Shown in pieces: positions 31,110 through 42,107 of a DNA stretch of 64,000 bases. A program made the translations under genes and the position numbers. Each line of letters starts with the position of its first letter. Position 1 is the stretch's first letter. The stretch is taken from the NCBI GenBank assembly GCA_021397845.1, contig CM038047.1, positions 47,275,210 through 47,339,209 of the forward strand. Reading direction: 5' to 3'. Under the pieces are notes generated by a model. It saw nothing but the letters and a program-made list of their open reading frames with translations, was not told the origin of the DNA and did no database searches. Origin of the DNA: Areca catechu (taxonomy: Eukaryota > Streptophyta > Magnoliopsida > Arecales > Arecaceae).

Positions 31110-33730
31110 TTTCTCTTCCTGGCTCTTGTGTCCTCACCACCGATCCAAGACTTTTGGAAGTTGAAATTGAAAGGCCTAGTCCAAGGCTTTCAAGCATTGA
31201 AATTTAGGTTCAATCAAAAGCTTTTAAGTGTTGGACATTGGGCATATAGCTCTTTGATGCTGTCCTAGTCCAAGGCTTTCGGAAGTTGAAATGAGAGACC
31301 TGGCACAAGGCCTTTAGATATTGAAATTGAGGCTCGATTGAAGGCTTTCAAGCATTGGATGTCAGGCTCATAGCTCTCTGATGTTGTCCCAACCCAGGGC
31401 TTTCTAGAGTTAAAGTTATGGCTCAGTCCAAAACTTTCAAGTATTGAACATCCGGGGCATATCTCTCTAACATTATCCCAGTTTAAGGATTTTGGAAGTT
31501 GAAGTTATAGCTCAGCCTAAGGCTTTCGAGCATTGAATGTTGGATGCATAGTTCTATGATATTATCCAAATCCAAGTTTTTGGGAGTTGAAATTATGGCT
31601 CGGCCCAAGACTTTTGAGTGTTGGACATCGGGCATATAGCTCTCCGATATTATCCTGGTCCAAGACTTTCGAGCATTGAACATTGGGTACATAGCTCTCT
31701 GATATTGTTCTAGTCCAAGGCTTTCAAGAGTTGAAGTTATGGCCTAGCATAAGACTTTCAAGTATTGGATGTTGGGCAAGTTGCTCTCGAACATTGTCCT
31801 AGTCCAAGGCTTTCAGGAGTTAAAATTTAAACTCAGCCCAAGGCTATCGAGTGTTGAATGTCGGGCACATAGCTCTCCAGCATTTTCTTGGCCTAAGGGT
31901 TTCGGGAGTTCAAGTTATGACTTGATCCAAGACTTTCGAGTATTAGATATTGGGTACATAGCTTTTTGACATTGTCCTATCCAAAGACTTTTGGAAGTTA
32001 AAATTATGGCTCGATCCAAGGTTTTCAAGTATTAAAATTTAGGTTCAATCAAAGGCTTTTAAGTGTTGGACATTGGGCATGTAGCTCTTGATGCTGTCCT
32101 AGTCCAAGGCTTTCGGAAGTTGAAATGAGAGACCTGGCACAAGGCCTTTAGATATTGAAATTAAGGCTCGATTGAAGGCTTTCGAGCATTGGATGTCAGG
32201 CTCATAGCTCTCTAATGTTGTCCCAACCCAGGGCTTTCTAGAGTTAAAGTTATGGCTCAGTCCAAAACTTTCAAGTATTGAACATCCGGGGCATATCTCT
32301 CTAACATTATCCCAGTTTATGGATTTTGGAAGTTGAAGTTATAGCTCAGCCTAAGGCTTTCGAGCATTGAATGTTGGATGCATAGTTCTCTGATATTATC
32401 CAAATCCAAGTTTTTGGGAGTTGAAATTATGGCTCGGCCTAAGACTTTTAAGTGTTGGACATCGGGCACATAGCTCTCCGATATTATCCTGGTCCAAGAC
32501 TTTCGAGCATTGAACATCGGGTACATAGCTCTCTGATATTGTTCTAGTCCAAGGCTTTCAAGAGTTGAAGTTATGGCCCAGCATAAGACTTTCAAGTATT
32601 GGATGTTGGGCAAGTAGCTCTCGAACATTGTCCTAGTCCAAGGCTTTCAGGAGTTAAAATTATAACTCAGCCCAAGGCTATCGAGTATTGAACGTCGGGC
32701 ACATAGCTCTCCAACGTTATCTTGGCCTAAGGGTTTCGGGAGTTCAAGTTATGACTTGATCCAAGACTTTCGAGTATTAGACATTGGGTACATTGCTTTT
32801 TGACATTGTCCTATCCAAAGACTTTTGGAAGTTAAAATTATGGCTCGATCCAAGGTTTTCAAGTATTGGACATCGGGTACATAGCTCTCCGATGTTGTCC
32901 CAGTTCAACGCTTTTGAGAGTTGAAATTATTGCTTAGTCCAAGACTTTTGAGTATTGGATGTCGAGTGTATAGCTCTCTGATGTTATCTTGGCCCAAGGC
33001 TTTCCAGTGTTGGATGTCGAGTATGTAGCTCTCCAAAGTTATCTCAACCTAAGGCTTTTGAAAGTTGAAATTATGGCTTAGTCCAAAGCTTTTGAGCATT
33101 GGATGTCGGGCAAATAGCTCTCCAATGTTGTCTCCTCCCAAGGCTTTCGGGAGTTAAAATTATGGCTCTGTCCAAGACTTTCGAGTGTTGGATGTTGGGT
33201 GCATAGCTCTTCAATATTGTCCCAGGCTAAGGCTATGAGGAGTTGAAATTATGGCTTAGTCCAAGGCTTTCAAGCATTGGACATCAAGCACGCAGCTCTC
33301 CAATGTTGTCCTGGTCCAAAACTTCCAAGAGTTAAAGTTATGGCTTGGTCCAAGACTTTCGAGCATTAGATAGCGGGCGCATAGCTCTCCGACGTTGTCC
33401 TAACTCAAGGCTTTTGGGAGTTGAAATTATGGCTCAGCCTAAGGTTTCGAGCGTTGGATGTTAGGCATGCGCTCTTCGACATTGTTCTCACTCAAGGCTT
33501 CTAGGAGTTGAAATTAAGAGGCCTAGCCCAAGGCTTTCAGGTATTGAAATTAAGGCAGGGTCAAAAGCTTTCGAGCATTAGACATCAGGTGCGTAGCTCC
33601 CTGACATTGTCTTGGCCCAAGGCTTTCGGGAGTTGAAATTGAGAGGCTTGGTCCAAGACTTTCAGGCATTGAAATTAAGGCTCGACCAAAGGTTTTTGAG
33701 TATTGAACGTCATGCCAACGACTTTTCGAT
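31110..33730. repeat. 91-bp satellite array, about 29 monomers, with an 835-bp higher-order repeat
   Basis: Monomers share CCAAGGCTTTCGGGAGTTGAA, ATTATGGCTC and TTGGACATCGGGCACATAGC blocks with a period near 91 bases. Blocks 31207-32041 and 32042-32876 resemble each other much more than neighbouring monomers do, for instance GGTTCAATCAAA at 31207 and 32042. This indicates a nine-monomer higher-order unit of 835 bases. Beyond 32900 the monomers are more diverged. Open frames on the minus strand (31483-31692 and 32317-32628) are products of the periodicity. Confidence 0.85.
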
Positions 33731-36700
33731 GTATAAGGAGAGTAGGACCTTTGACTTGCTAGATTCACAAGAAGAATAATAATTATAAATTATTTATTTA
33801 AATAAAAAAAGTACCTTACTGGTGGTATACCTAAAGGTTTTTAGATTTTCATGAGCAAGGCAAAGGATTTCTGTCCAGCTATATCAGGCAACAAGCTATC
33901 AGGCTATGCAAGCTTCTGGATGTACTACTGAACCACCCCCAGTAATGATATCCACCATCTTGGATCTTATTTAGTTCTTCATAATCCAACGGACTATTTG
34001 GAGGTCAGTTCTCGAAGATCGGCCCCCTTATTGGTTAGGCCAAGGTCGAGGGTCTACCAGGATGAAGACAAATTGGGCCGAAAAGATCAACCAGGTTAAA
34101 GGTCCTCCCGGCTAGGGGTCAGCAAGGATGAAGATAACTAGCTAAAGATCATCCAAGCATAGGGAGGAGTTGGCAAAGAGGCCATTAAGGAGCCAGAATA
34201 CAAAGGAGCTATAAAAAAAGGAGTCAACTAGGGAGCAACTAAGGATTTGAATCATAGTAACTTTACTGTCGAGGCCCACCAGGCCAAGGATCAGCCAAGA
34301 TGAAGATCAACTAGCTGAAGATCACCCAGGTTGAGGGTTCCAATCATAGTTACTTTGCTGCCGAGGCACATACACATGTAGCCAAGATCGAGGTCCAACC
34401 TTGGAGACTTCATGGCTGAGGTAGAGTAATCAAAGGCTTTCTAGTGTTGGGCTAGCCATTGAGGGTCCTGAGTTCTACAGGTTTCTAGATTTTTCATCGA
34501 ACCACCCTCTAGTGATGATATTTACCATTCCAAATCTTATTTGGTTCTCCATGGCCTTTTGTAATTCTATGGATCTTGTCCAGGCTAAGGTCGAGGGTCA
34601 GCCAAGATGAACATCAACAGATAGGACCTACAAGAACATATAGATGGGAGTTCTCCAAAAAAATTAAATTTAGACAAGAGTTCAGATAATGAGTTGATGG
34701 AGGAGAATATCTTGCAAAGCAAGTATGTTAAGTCCCATGTGAATGCCTTTGACATGCAAAGGATCTACATGCCTGGCTTTTGGATTCACTACCGAACTAC
34801 CCCCGCAACATGCTACAGGTTAGTTCTCCATAGCATTTTATATGTTTGTAGATCTTGACTAGGCCGAGACCGAGGGTCAGCCAGGATGAGAATCAACTAA
34901 ATAAAGATCACCTAGGCCAAGGGATGAGTTGGTGAGGAGGCGACCGAGGATCTCGATCATGATGACTTTGCTATCGAGATACTTGTCGATGCAACAAAGA
35001 CCGAGCTTCGATCCAGGTGACTTTGCGACTGGGGTGCTCACCGATGTAGTCAAAAATGAGCTAAAAGAGGCCTTTTGAGATCGAAGCGGTGGTCCAACAA
35101 TGCCATCGAGGTTGAAAGGAAGGAGGCAGTACAAGTGGCATAGTTGGGATGATCACGGAGCCCTCCAGGTCCAAGCCAAGGGAAGCTTTATGTGACCGAG
35201 GTGGTTACCGAATTGGATAAGAGCAAGCCAAGATAAGCCTTCTACGGCTGAGGGGGTTGCTGATGATGCTACTAAGGTTGAGGATAGCCCAGAGGAGGAA
35301 GATAAAGCCCTTGTACCAAGGTAACAAAGGGTCATGATCGCATCCTGTCCAGCCATATGGAGGCTGGTGTCGATAAGAACACATGCGAGGAAGGCAAGGT
35401 AGAGGCGGAGGCCAAAAAAGTTGAAGACCAGGGATGCCGAAGGTAGCAAGTGAACTTAATTATGGGAGAAGCATGAGCTGGTATAGAGGACCAACCAGTG
35501 GAAAGCTTATGTGCATGGCTTATAGTATCACCTTCTATGCAAATATTACATATGCAAAGAGATCATGAGTTCTAGTAATCTTGCCAAAGTGTCGCAGGGC
35601 ATCCCCTTGGTTATTGTTGCTCGATGGACAAGGCTATCATCGATCCACCTAGAAAAGAGCTGGCTTATCGAGGTGTGGCCAAGGTTGAAAGATGGTGGAG
35701 CCGAAGCCATCACTAGTGTAGTCAAAATCGAGCTCCATCTACAATGACTTGGCAACCGAGGCAGTCAACCAAAGAAGGGTTGCCCCGCTAATGACATTGC
35801 TGGGTGGCTACCAAACCAAAGGATGCAACTTGGGTGATCCAGTTGAAGAGGCATATGCTCGGCAACCCCCATATCTTTCATCGAGAAAAAAATAAAATAA
35901 CATTAATAGAGATTTATTTAGATCCTTACAGATTTAGGGTGCAACAAGACCACCCAGTCTTTGCCCAGGCATTCCTCTAGGTTGGGGCCCTTCTTGTAGT
36001 TTGATGAAGGCCATGTTCTTCGCCAGGTCTAGTATAAAACATAGTGTGCCAGTCAGTGTGATATGACAGTCTAGGGAAGGTGGAGCTGGAGGCATAGCCA
36101 AGGAGGACATTGGAGCTAATGAAGAATTCTAGGAAGGTGGTGGAGTTGCAGGCCGAGGTGTTCACTGAGCCATCTGTTGAGATTGAAAATTGCTTGGAAG
36201 AAGAAGATGCAAAGCCCTTACGGCCAACTCGGAGGAGGCAAGGGGTGATCTCGATGAGGGCATCGACAAGGAGGGTGAGTCCAGGCCAGAAAGGTTATAA
36301 ATGGCACCATCGACACTACCGGCGATGGAGCTCGGGCAGACTTTCTACTTGCGGAGAGGAGACGAGTTGATGGCTCCTACAGACAGAGAGGAGATGAGCC
36401 GGTGGCTCCTGTGGGCAGAGAGGAGATGAGCTAGTGGGCTTCCCGTAGTCTTCCTCCTAGTGACAGTAAGCAATGCATGCGATGTGAAAGTGGTGGCCAA
36501 CACGGGGTTCTCCGTTCATGATTCTGATCACCATTTCAAGTGATGGCAAAGAAGCAAGTCCTGACATTTGTCACATGGGTCATGGTGGAAACAATGGTGG
36601 CAGCTTCTAGAAGCTTCCCATGGAGAGGAGATGGTAGACGCCGACAGCTTTCTATAAGGAGGAGGTGGTAGAGACGGTCCAGTGGCTGCCTATGGGGAGG

Positions 36701-36923
36701 AGATGGTTGATGAAAAAATGAGGTAGAGGGGAAGATATGAAGACTTCAAAAACTTTGTTTCAAAAAAGTACTCGAGATAAAGATGTCACCCCCTTCTCTC
36801 TTCTTCCTTTCTTATATCATAGAAATGGAAATGATACGAGTTAGAGAGAGACGCCACCTCTCTCTCTTTCTTTTATATTGGAAACCATCTTTGGATGAAA
36901 TAAAATAAAAGGAAATTAATAAA
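33731..36923. repeat. Degenerate internal region with long, decayed repeats; no gene recognised
   Basis: Three related blocks start near 33897, 34440 and 34730. Each has an 'ACTACTGAACCACCCCC..AGTAATGATATCCACCAT'-like part followed by GGTCGAGGGTCAGCCA..GATGA. A two-copy unit of about 40 bases lies at 36361-36435 (GGAGATGAGC.GGTGGCTCCT). The region sits downstream (minus strand) of a Tat-like gag start at 37326, so it is probably the gutted interior of that element, V. I found no RT, integrase or protease motif. Confidence 0.5.
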
Positions 36924-37110
36924 TTAAAACTTCATGTTGTATTCATCAATGGCCACCATCTCTAAGTTCGCTCCGATTTTGGGGCCTACTCCATTGCATA
37001 TGCCTTTTATGCTCAAGACTTCATAAAGGAAGAGATGCCATGAAAAGTAGCCATGATCGCTGAGCCTCGGCAAGGGGCTATTGCTGTGAAATAGGAGCAA
37101 GCTGTCCCTC

Positions 37111-37326
37111 CTACGAGGAGTTGTTATTCTGCGACATGATAGTGACTGGGATGTGCACCTGCTGGATAATGTGAATGCTGAATGATCCATGCTTATCTTT
37201 ACGATCGATAGAGGTGGCGGTATCAATTGTGATGGCGACATGGGGACCTTTTTTTTTTAAACGAGCTCCCTTATTTTTGAAAGAGGCATCATTGGAATGC
37301 TGTGGAGAAACCCTGCATGGTGCCAT
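37111..37326 (-). pseudogene. V: gag N-terminal fragment of a Tat-like gypsy element
   Basis: The ATG at 37326 encodes MAPCRVSPQHSNDASF... to ...VTIMSQNNNSS, 71 residues, then a stop. It lies about 37 bases inside a primer-binding-like sequence, the usual position of Tat gag starts that begin MAP. Downstream homology is lost within about 100 bases. There is no zinc knuckle and no gag core, so the element is gutted. Confidence 0.5.
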
Positions 37327-37362
37327 CGTATTCTCACTTAGCTTTCCAAAAGATGGACCTGG

Positions 37363-37384
37363 ACCCTTCCTCTAGCACCAATCT
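37363..37384 (-). promoter_or_regulatory. V primer-binding site
   Basis: The minus strand reads AGATTGGTGCTAGAGGAAGG. ATTGGTGCTAGAGGAAGGG is a form I associate with plant Tat-like elements. The LTR should lie to the right of it. Confidence 0.6.
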
Positions 37385-38400
37385 ATTACAATAGATACCG
37401 ACTCTGAGATCGAAGAAGATGTCAAGTGGCTAGAGTTACTGCTGGAATAACATGCAAAAAGATCCACAGCTGGAAGGAGTCCCAGCGTGGATACTCTGAT
37501 GCTCAAGTCAGTGATCTAGAATAAATAAGCAGTAAGAATGAAAAAAATTACTTACAAAAGGTCATTTGGGCCTAGGGGCTTTATAGGAGAGAGCTGACCA
37601 AAATGGGCAATCCCAAAAATGTTGGGCCATGTTTTTGCTATTGTAGATTATTGCCATAATCCACTCTCAAGGATCACGAGAGGGGATGCAGTTTTTGGTA
37701 GTGTCATTAATGCTGATAACTATTCTTGTGAAAAGAGAAGGCCATTACTAGTGATAGCAGGCATGGGATTTTAACCTTTATATTTTCTCCATGTGGAGGT
37801 ATTTATTATTTTGGCTTCTTTTGCACGGTTGCTATATATGTTAGGAGGCTATTAATAGAGGTATCAGAGCAGGCCACGTGGACAATACGGCTTAAGTGGA
37901 ACCTGGCAGCTTGGCATGAGAAGATCTTAGTTTTGCATACAGGTCAACCAACCTAATCTAAGCCTTATATAAAGATGCCTCGGCCATTATATCTAAACTT
38001 AATACCTCACCCTGGCATGAAGATGCCTCAGCTCTATAAGTCTGAAACTCCAAAAATATCTCCTCGGAACATTTACTATTCTAACAATCCTATTAATAGC
38101 ATATCAAAACTAAACCATCATGAGGGACCATGTTGACCATGCTTAACCAATTTTATGGAACCCAACTTGATCCATCTGATCACGACCCTAAAACCTAAAG
38201 CCGAAACATGGCTTTTGTGGAGTATTATTCAAGCAATTTTCTTTGCTTCGAAGATTCCTGAGATGCCCCTGAAGTCAAGTCTGGATGATATGTAAATGGG
38301 GAGTCGGTTACAAAGATTTTGAAGAGGGTTAGATTAGGATCCAGAGAGATAGCAAGAGAACCAATGGCTATTAAACCCAACAAAATGATTACAATCTAAA
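37385..38400 (-). other. Probable V 5' LTR (outer end not found)
   Basis: The stretch after the primer-binding site includes a part related to the X LTR (GATACTCTGATGCTCAAGTCAG against GACACTCTGACGGTCAAGTCAG near 19933). Ends could not be set, and sequence from about 37850 may belong to something else. No gene is present. Confidence 0.35.
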
Positions 38401-38599
38401 TCCCTCCCATTCTCGTTTAGAAAGCCACCACATATATTCGAAGGCAAGATTTATCCGCTAGTTTTTCTCTGATTTTTTTCCTTTTATAATCCTTAGAGAG
38501 ATAAAAAAAAAGTGATTTTTTAAAAGGAGTTATTATGATGCTCCTAAATATTTTTTATCATAGAAATTATTTACAGTATTTCAATATTATTTTTAATAT

Positions 38600-39240
38600 T
38601 TTATTATTAAAGCTCTTCCATGCCACCCCCCACACCCCCTCCTATGGGGCCTGTGGCTCATCACCCCGCTCATCCTCGGCACTCGCAGCTCCTCCGTGCT
38701 ACCCCCCCCACCCCCTTCCAGTGGTGCCTGCATGCTGCTCGTCGCCCTCTAGCTCTTCCACATCCCGCATCGCCCCCTTGCTACTTGTCAACCTACCGTG
38801 TCAATCCTCCCAGGCAGCTCTTCCATGAACCACACCACTCTCTCGTGGCTCATCACCCTACTGCACCCCCTCCCCGATAGCTCTTTCGTGACCCTACCCA
38901 CCATCAAATCATTTTCTTGGTCCGCACCCCTGACAGTGTTTGTGGCTCACAGCCCCACCACTCCTCCCCCACCTCCCAGCTCTTGCATAGCCCACACCTC
39001 CCTTGCAGCATCTATGACTCATCACCCAACTACCCCTAACTATGAAGCTCTTCCTTGATGCCTACAACTCGTCACACTATTGCACCCCTACATGCCACTG
39101 TTCTATGTCGCTCCACCTGCTACTCATAGCTTCTCCGCACCATCCCACTCCACCTACAGCTCTTCTGCAACCCCTTACCTGAGGCTCATCCATGTCGCCC
39201 TACTCTGCCGCTCATGATGAAAACTGTCTTTTATTCAAGC
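38600..39240. repeat. C-rich degenerate repeat region
   Basis: Irregular copies of 'GTGGCTCATCACCCC' and 'AGCTCTTCC' blocks with runs of C. Proline/His-rich open frames in all three plus frames come from composition. I do not call a gene. From 39241 to 39480 the sequence is AT-rich and empty. Confidence 0.5.
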
Positions 39241-39480
39241 ACTGTTCATGATGAAGAAGCCCAGAGATACTTTGATTAAAAAATATATTTTAATCTATCT
39301 ATATGGGATAATCATAAATTTTGAAATATTTATGGTACTAACCATGTACATTGACTTTTGACTTTCAATCAATTAAAATCTAAATTATTTTTTTATCCAA
39401 TAATTAAAAATAATAAATAATAAAAATACTAAACCAGTCTATGGAGTACCTAACAAAAACCCTTTTTGCCCCAATCTAGC

Positions 39481-39578
39481 ATGTATGTGAGTACCGAATA
39501 CAGGGAGCGAAGGAAGCTTTGGTATGAGATTTCCAAGCTGGTGTCTTAGGGCATCCTTTTCCTTGTTGCTGGTGACTT
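39481..39578 (+). pseudogene. LINE (L1-type) endonuclease, part 1, before element G
   Basis: The plus-strand frame YVSTEYRERRKLWYEISKLV continues (after an in-frame TAG) with FLVAGDF, the conserved core of the apurinic-type endonuclease of plant L1 LINEs. It stops at GACTT, where element G inserted, and resumes at 48595 with the same GACTT followed by codons for NYIVGSYKK. Upstream of 39481 LINE homology is lost, so the element is 5'-truncated or decayed. Confidence 0.75.
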
Positions 39579-41205
39579 TGGTGCGGGCACCAGACTCAGA
39601 AGAAGACTTCAGAGCTCTATTTGGATCTCTGATTGACATTGCCCGAGAAATTAGGGTTTGTAATAAAGGTTGACCTGGTCAACCAGTTTATTTATTTTAT
39701 TTATTGAGTCACCATTTAAATTTTGTTGAGTCATGTTGACTCAGTGCAAGTCCCAATGTGGTTTCAATTTGGTCCAAAATGGTGCCACATTTGTCTTCCA
39801 ATCAAATCAAGGTTTAAGCAAGTGGAGGCCACACTCCAAGCCACACGCCCAGCCACACTCCGAGCACACGCCAGAGTCCAGGAGGCGCCACAGAGGCATC
39901 CCAGTGTCATGGTCCCCACATCCAAAGAAGAAAAAATCAAATTGGAGGCTACTTTAAAGGAGGCGCCCATACCTGCCTATTTTACCTAAGCAAAGAAGGA
40001 AGAAGACTTCTCTTGGAGAAGAAATCAAAGAAGGACATCCAACCTACTCCTAATTGAAGTTCAAATCAAAATCAAAGAGCTTAACTTGGAGTGGAAGAAA
40101 AGAAGAAATACCATAAGAAGAAGAGGACTCCAAATCCAAATCCAACTCCAAAGGAGGCACCAAAAAAATTCAAAAAAAATTCCTTTATGGCCGTCCCAAT
40201 TTTTTTTGAACTCTTGGTCGGCCAAGAGAGAAGATTTTTACCTAATCTAGTGGTTGGAGGAGTTTAGTCCTACATGGGAATTTGTACAAGCTTGGAGAAA
40301 ATTTTAGGTCTATATAATAGACCTCTCTTTGTAACTTTAGAAAATCAATGAAGAAAATTATTTTTTTTGCTATTCTCTTGTGTTGAGTGACCTAGGTTTC
40401 TCTTCTTCCGCACTATTCTAAGTGTTGAGCTCCGTGAGGGGGTAATCCGGGTTCCATTGGAGCCTTGAGGAGGTGAGAGATCTCCATCTTTATCCAAAAC
40501 CCTAGGTTAGCCACTTGAAATTCCAAAACCCTAACCACCCTTCATTATTTTCAATCCATCAAACCCTAGATCCATCCATCTCCCACGGCCTCTCTCTCTC
40601 TACAAGTCCAGGCCATCCACCTTCATCCAGATCCAGTCCGGCAACTTCAGATCCAGAGCAAGTTCCAAGGAAAATCACATCAACATCCAGGAGAATCCAG
40701 TTTTCAGCAGTTTCAATCTTCAAGTTCATCAACCTGGTAAATCTTTCCCTTGACTCTCTGATTCCATCAATTGTTTTTCTTCTCTTCCAGATCTTGAGTT
40801 CAGGAGAAGCCAACCCGCCAAAGGACTAGTATTGGAGGATCCATTACGAAGATATCTGAATCCGGGATCCATCAATCTGCTCGGGAGAGTTCCTCCACCA
40901 AAACCTGTGAAGATCATTGTCTGGTTAGATAAACCATCTCTTCTCGTTATTTCTGTCTTTTGAAAGTTCGGAGCGAAACCCTAGGTCTGGGAGTTTCTCA
41001 ACCCCCAGCGATCCGTTGCTTCTGAACTACTCTGATAATTTAGTTTCCTTAAAATTGTGCTTTCAATTATCATATTAGTATCTTTCAATGTTAGGTTAAC
41101 TTTTCTTTGATTTGAAGCCAACTTCTACAAACATATAAAAACAACAAAAAAATTAGTTAATCTTAATTTACTTCCGCATCGCATCCCTTTATTTGTTCTG
41201 CATCA
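39579..41205 (+). repeat. G 5' LTR
   Basis: 1627 bp, TGGTGCGGGC...CTGCATCA. The core promoter GGTCTATATAATAGACC is at 40308-40324, in a short inverted repeat (GGTCTAT/ATAGACC). The first 67 bases have no clear counterpart at the 3' LTR. The start is set by the GACTT duplication and by LINE frame continuity. Microsatellite CTCTCTCTCT is at 40591-40600. Confidence 0.85.
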
Positions 41206-41207
41206 TT

Positions 41208-41220
41208 TTGGTATCAGAGC
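41208..41220 (+). promoter_or_regulatory. G primer-binding site (initiator tRNA-Met type)
   Basis: TTGGTATCAGAGC lies two bases after the LTR end. The leader up to the first ATG (41221-42107) is about 0.9 kb, holds no conserved ORF and has several short upstream ATGs. Confidence 0.9.
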
Positions 41221-42107
41221 CCAGTCTAGGATTTCTGATTTGCTTGCTTGCTTTGATTGTTCTCTTTTTATTTTGTCTGCTCGAAGTAGACTCCCCAGGA
41301 CGTCCGGTCCTAGGAACTAAGCGAGGCGCAAGCCTCCTCCTCCCATTCCACGGGGTGTTCCTAGGGCGTGTAGGGGATCCATTGGATTATAACTTCGTAG
41401 CAGGGATTATAAACGGGGAAGGCAATCTAGTTGCAGCCCGTAATTACCCTGTTGTCTGAATTATTTCTCCCTGCATAAAACTCCGAATTGCATGATTTTT
41501 GCTTCGTTGAAACCAGTATAATTAAACCTATTTTCCATAATTTTTCTGTGATTTATTGGTTTCGGTAAAAATTCTGAGCATTAAAATACAGCAACTCTAT
41601 TTTTGTGTTCTGGAATTCAATTCTTTTTGGAGTGATCATCTCATAATTTACTTAAGGGCAATTGAGCATCTAAGATAAGGGGAGGAGTTGATTACCTCTC
41701 CTTAGCCCAAAACCATCATCCAATCATTCGAACCTAGACCTAATTTAAAATCGGTTAGACCTAATTTGCCCTAGTGGGCTAGGGACACCAATTGGTCGGG
41801 TCTAGGCTAGTGTTGAGTTAGTTTGCTGAGTTATTCTGTGTGTGCTTAGCACTCAGTGTCTAGAACGGTGGTTCAGGGATCCATTCCCGAAGGGCTTGTG
41901 TGCTGGTCCGCCTACCTGGCCAATCACTGATTGGTGTCTAGGATTGGCATTCAGGGACCTAACACTCCCCTTACACCTGCCTGGCTGAGTCCTGAGTTAC
42001 TACAGGCTAGCTTGCCACTCTGATTGGGCATCTAGTTTGGACTCTAGGTCTAGTGATCCAGTAGTCGATTTAGTCTAGTCTCATTTTGTGTGCTTGCTTG
42101 AATCATC

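Noticed and set aside
31483..32628. Repeated 'MYPMFNARKSWTR' frames on the minus strand
   Set aside because: Translations of the 91-bp satellite. The same peptide recurs with the 835-bp period.
37868..37890. GAGGTATCAGAGCAGG as a copia primer-binding site
   Set aside because: It resembles TGGTATCAGAGC, but no LTR end or gag lies next to it, so it could be chance or debris.
38535..39058. Three overlapping Pro/His-rich frames
   Set aside because: Composition-driven in a C-rich repeat. No domain or conserved motif.
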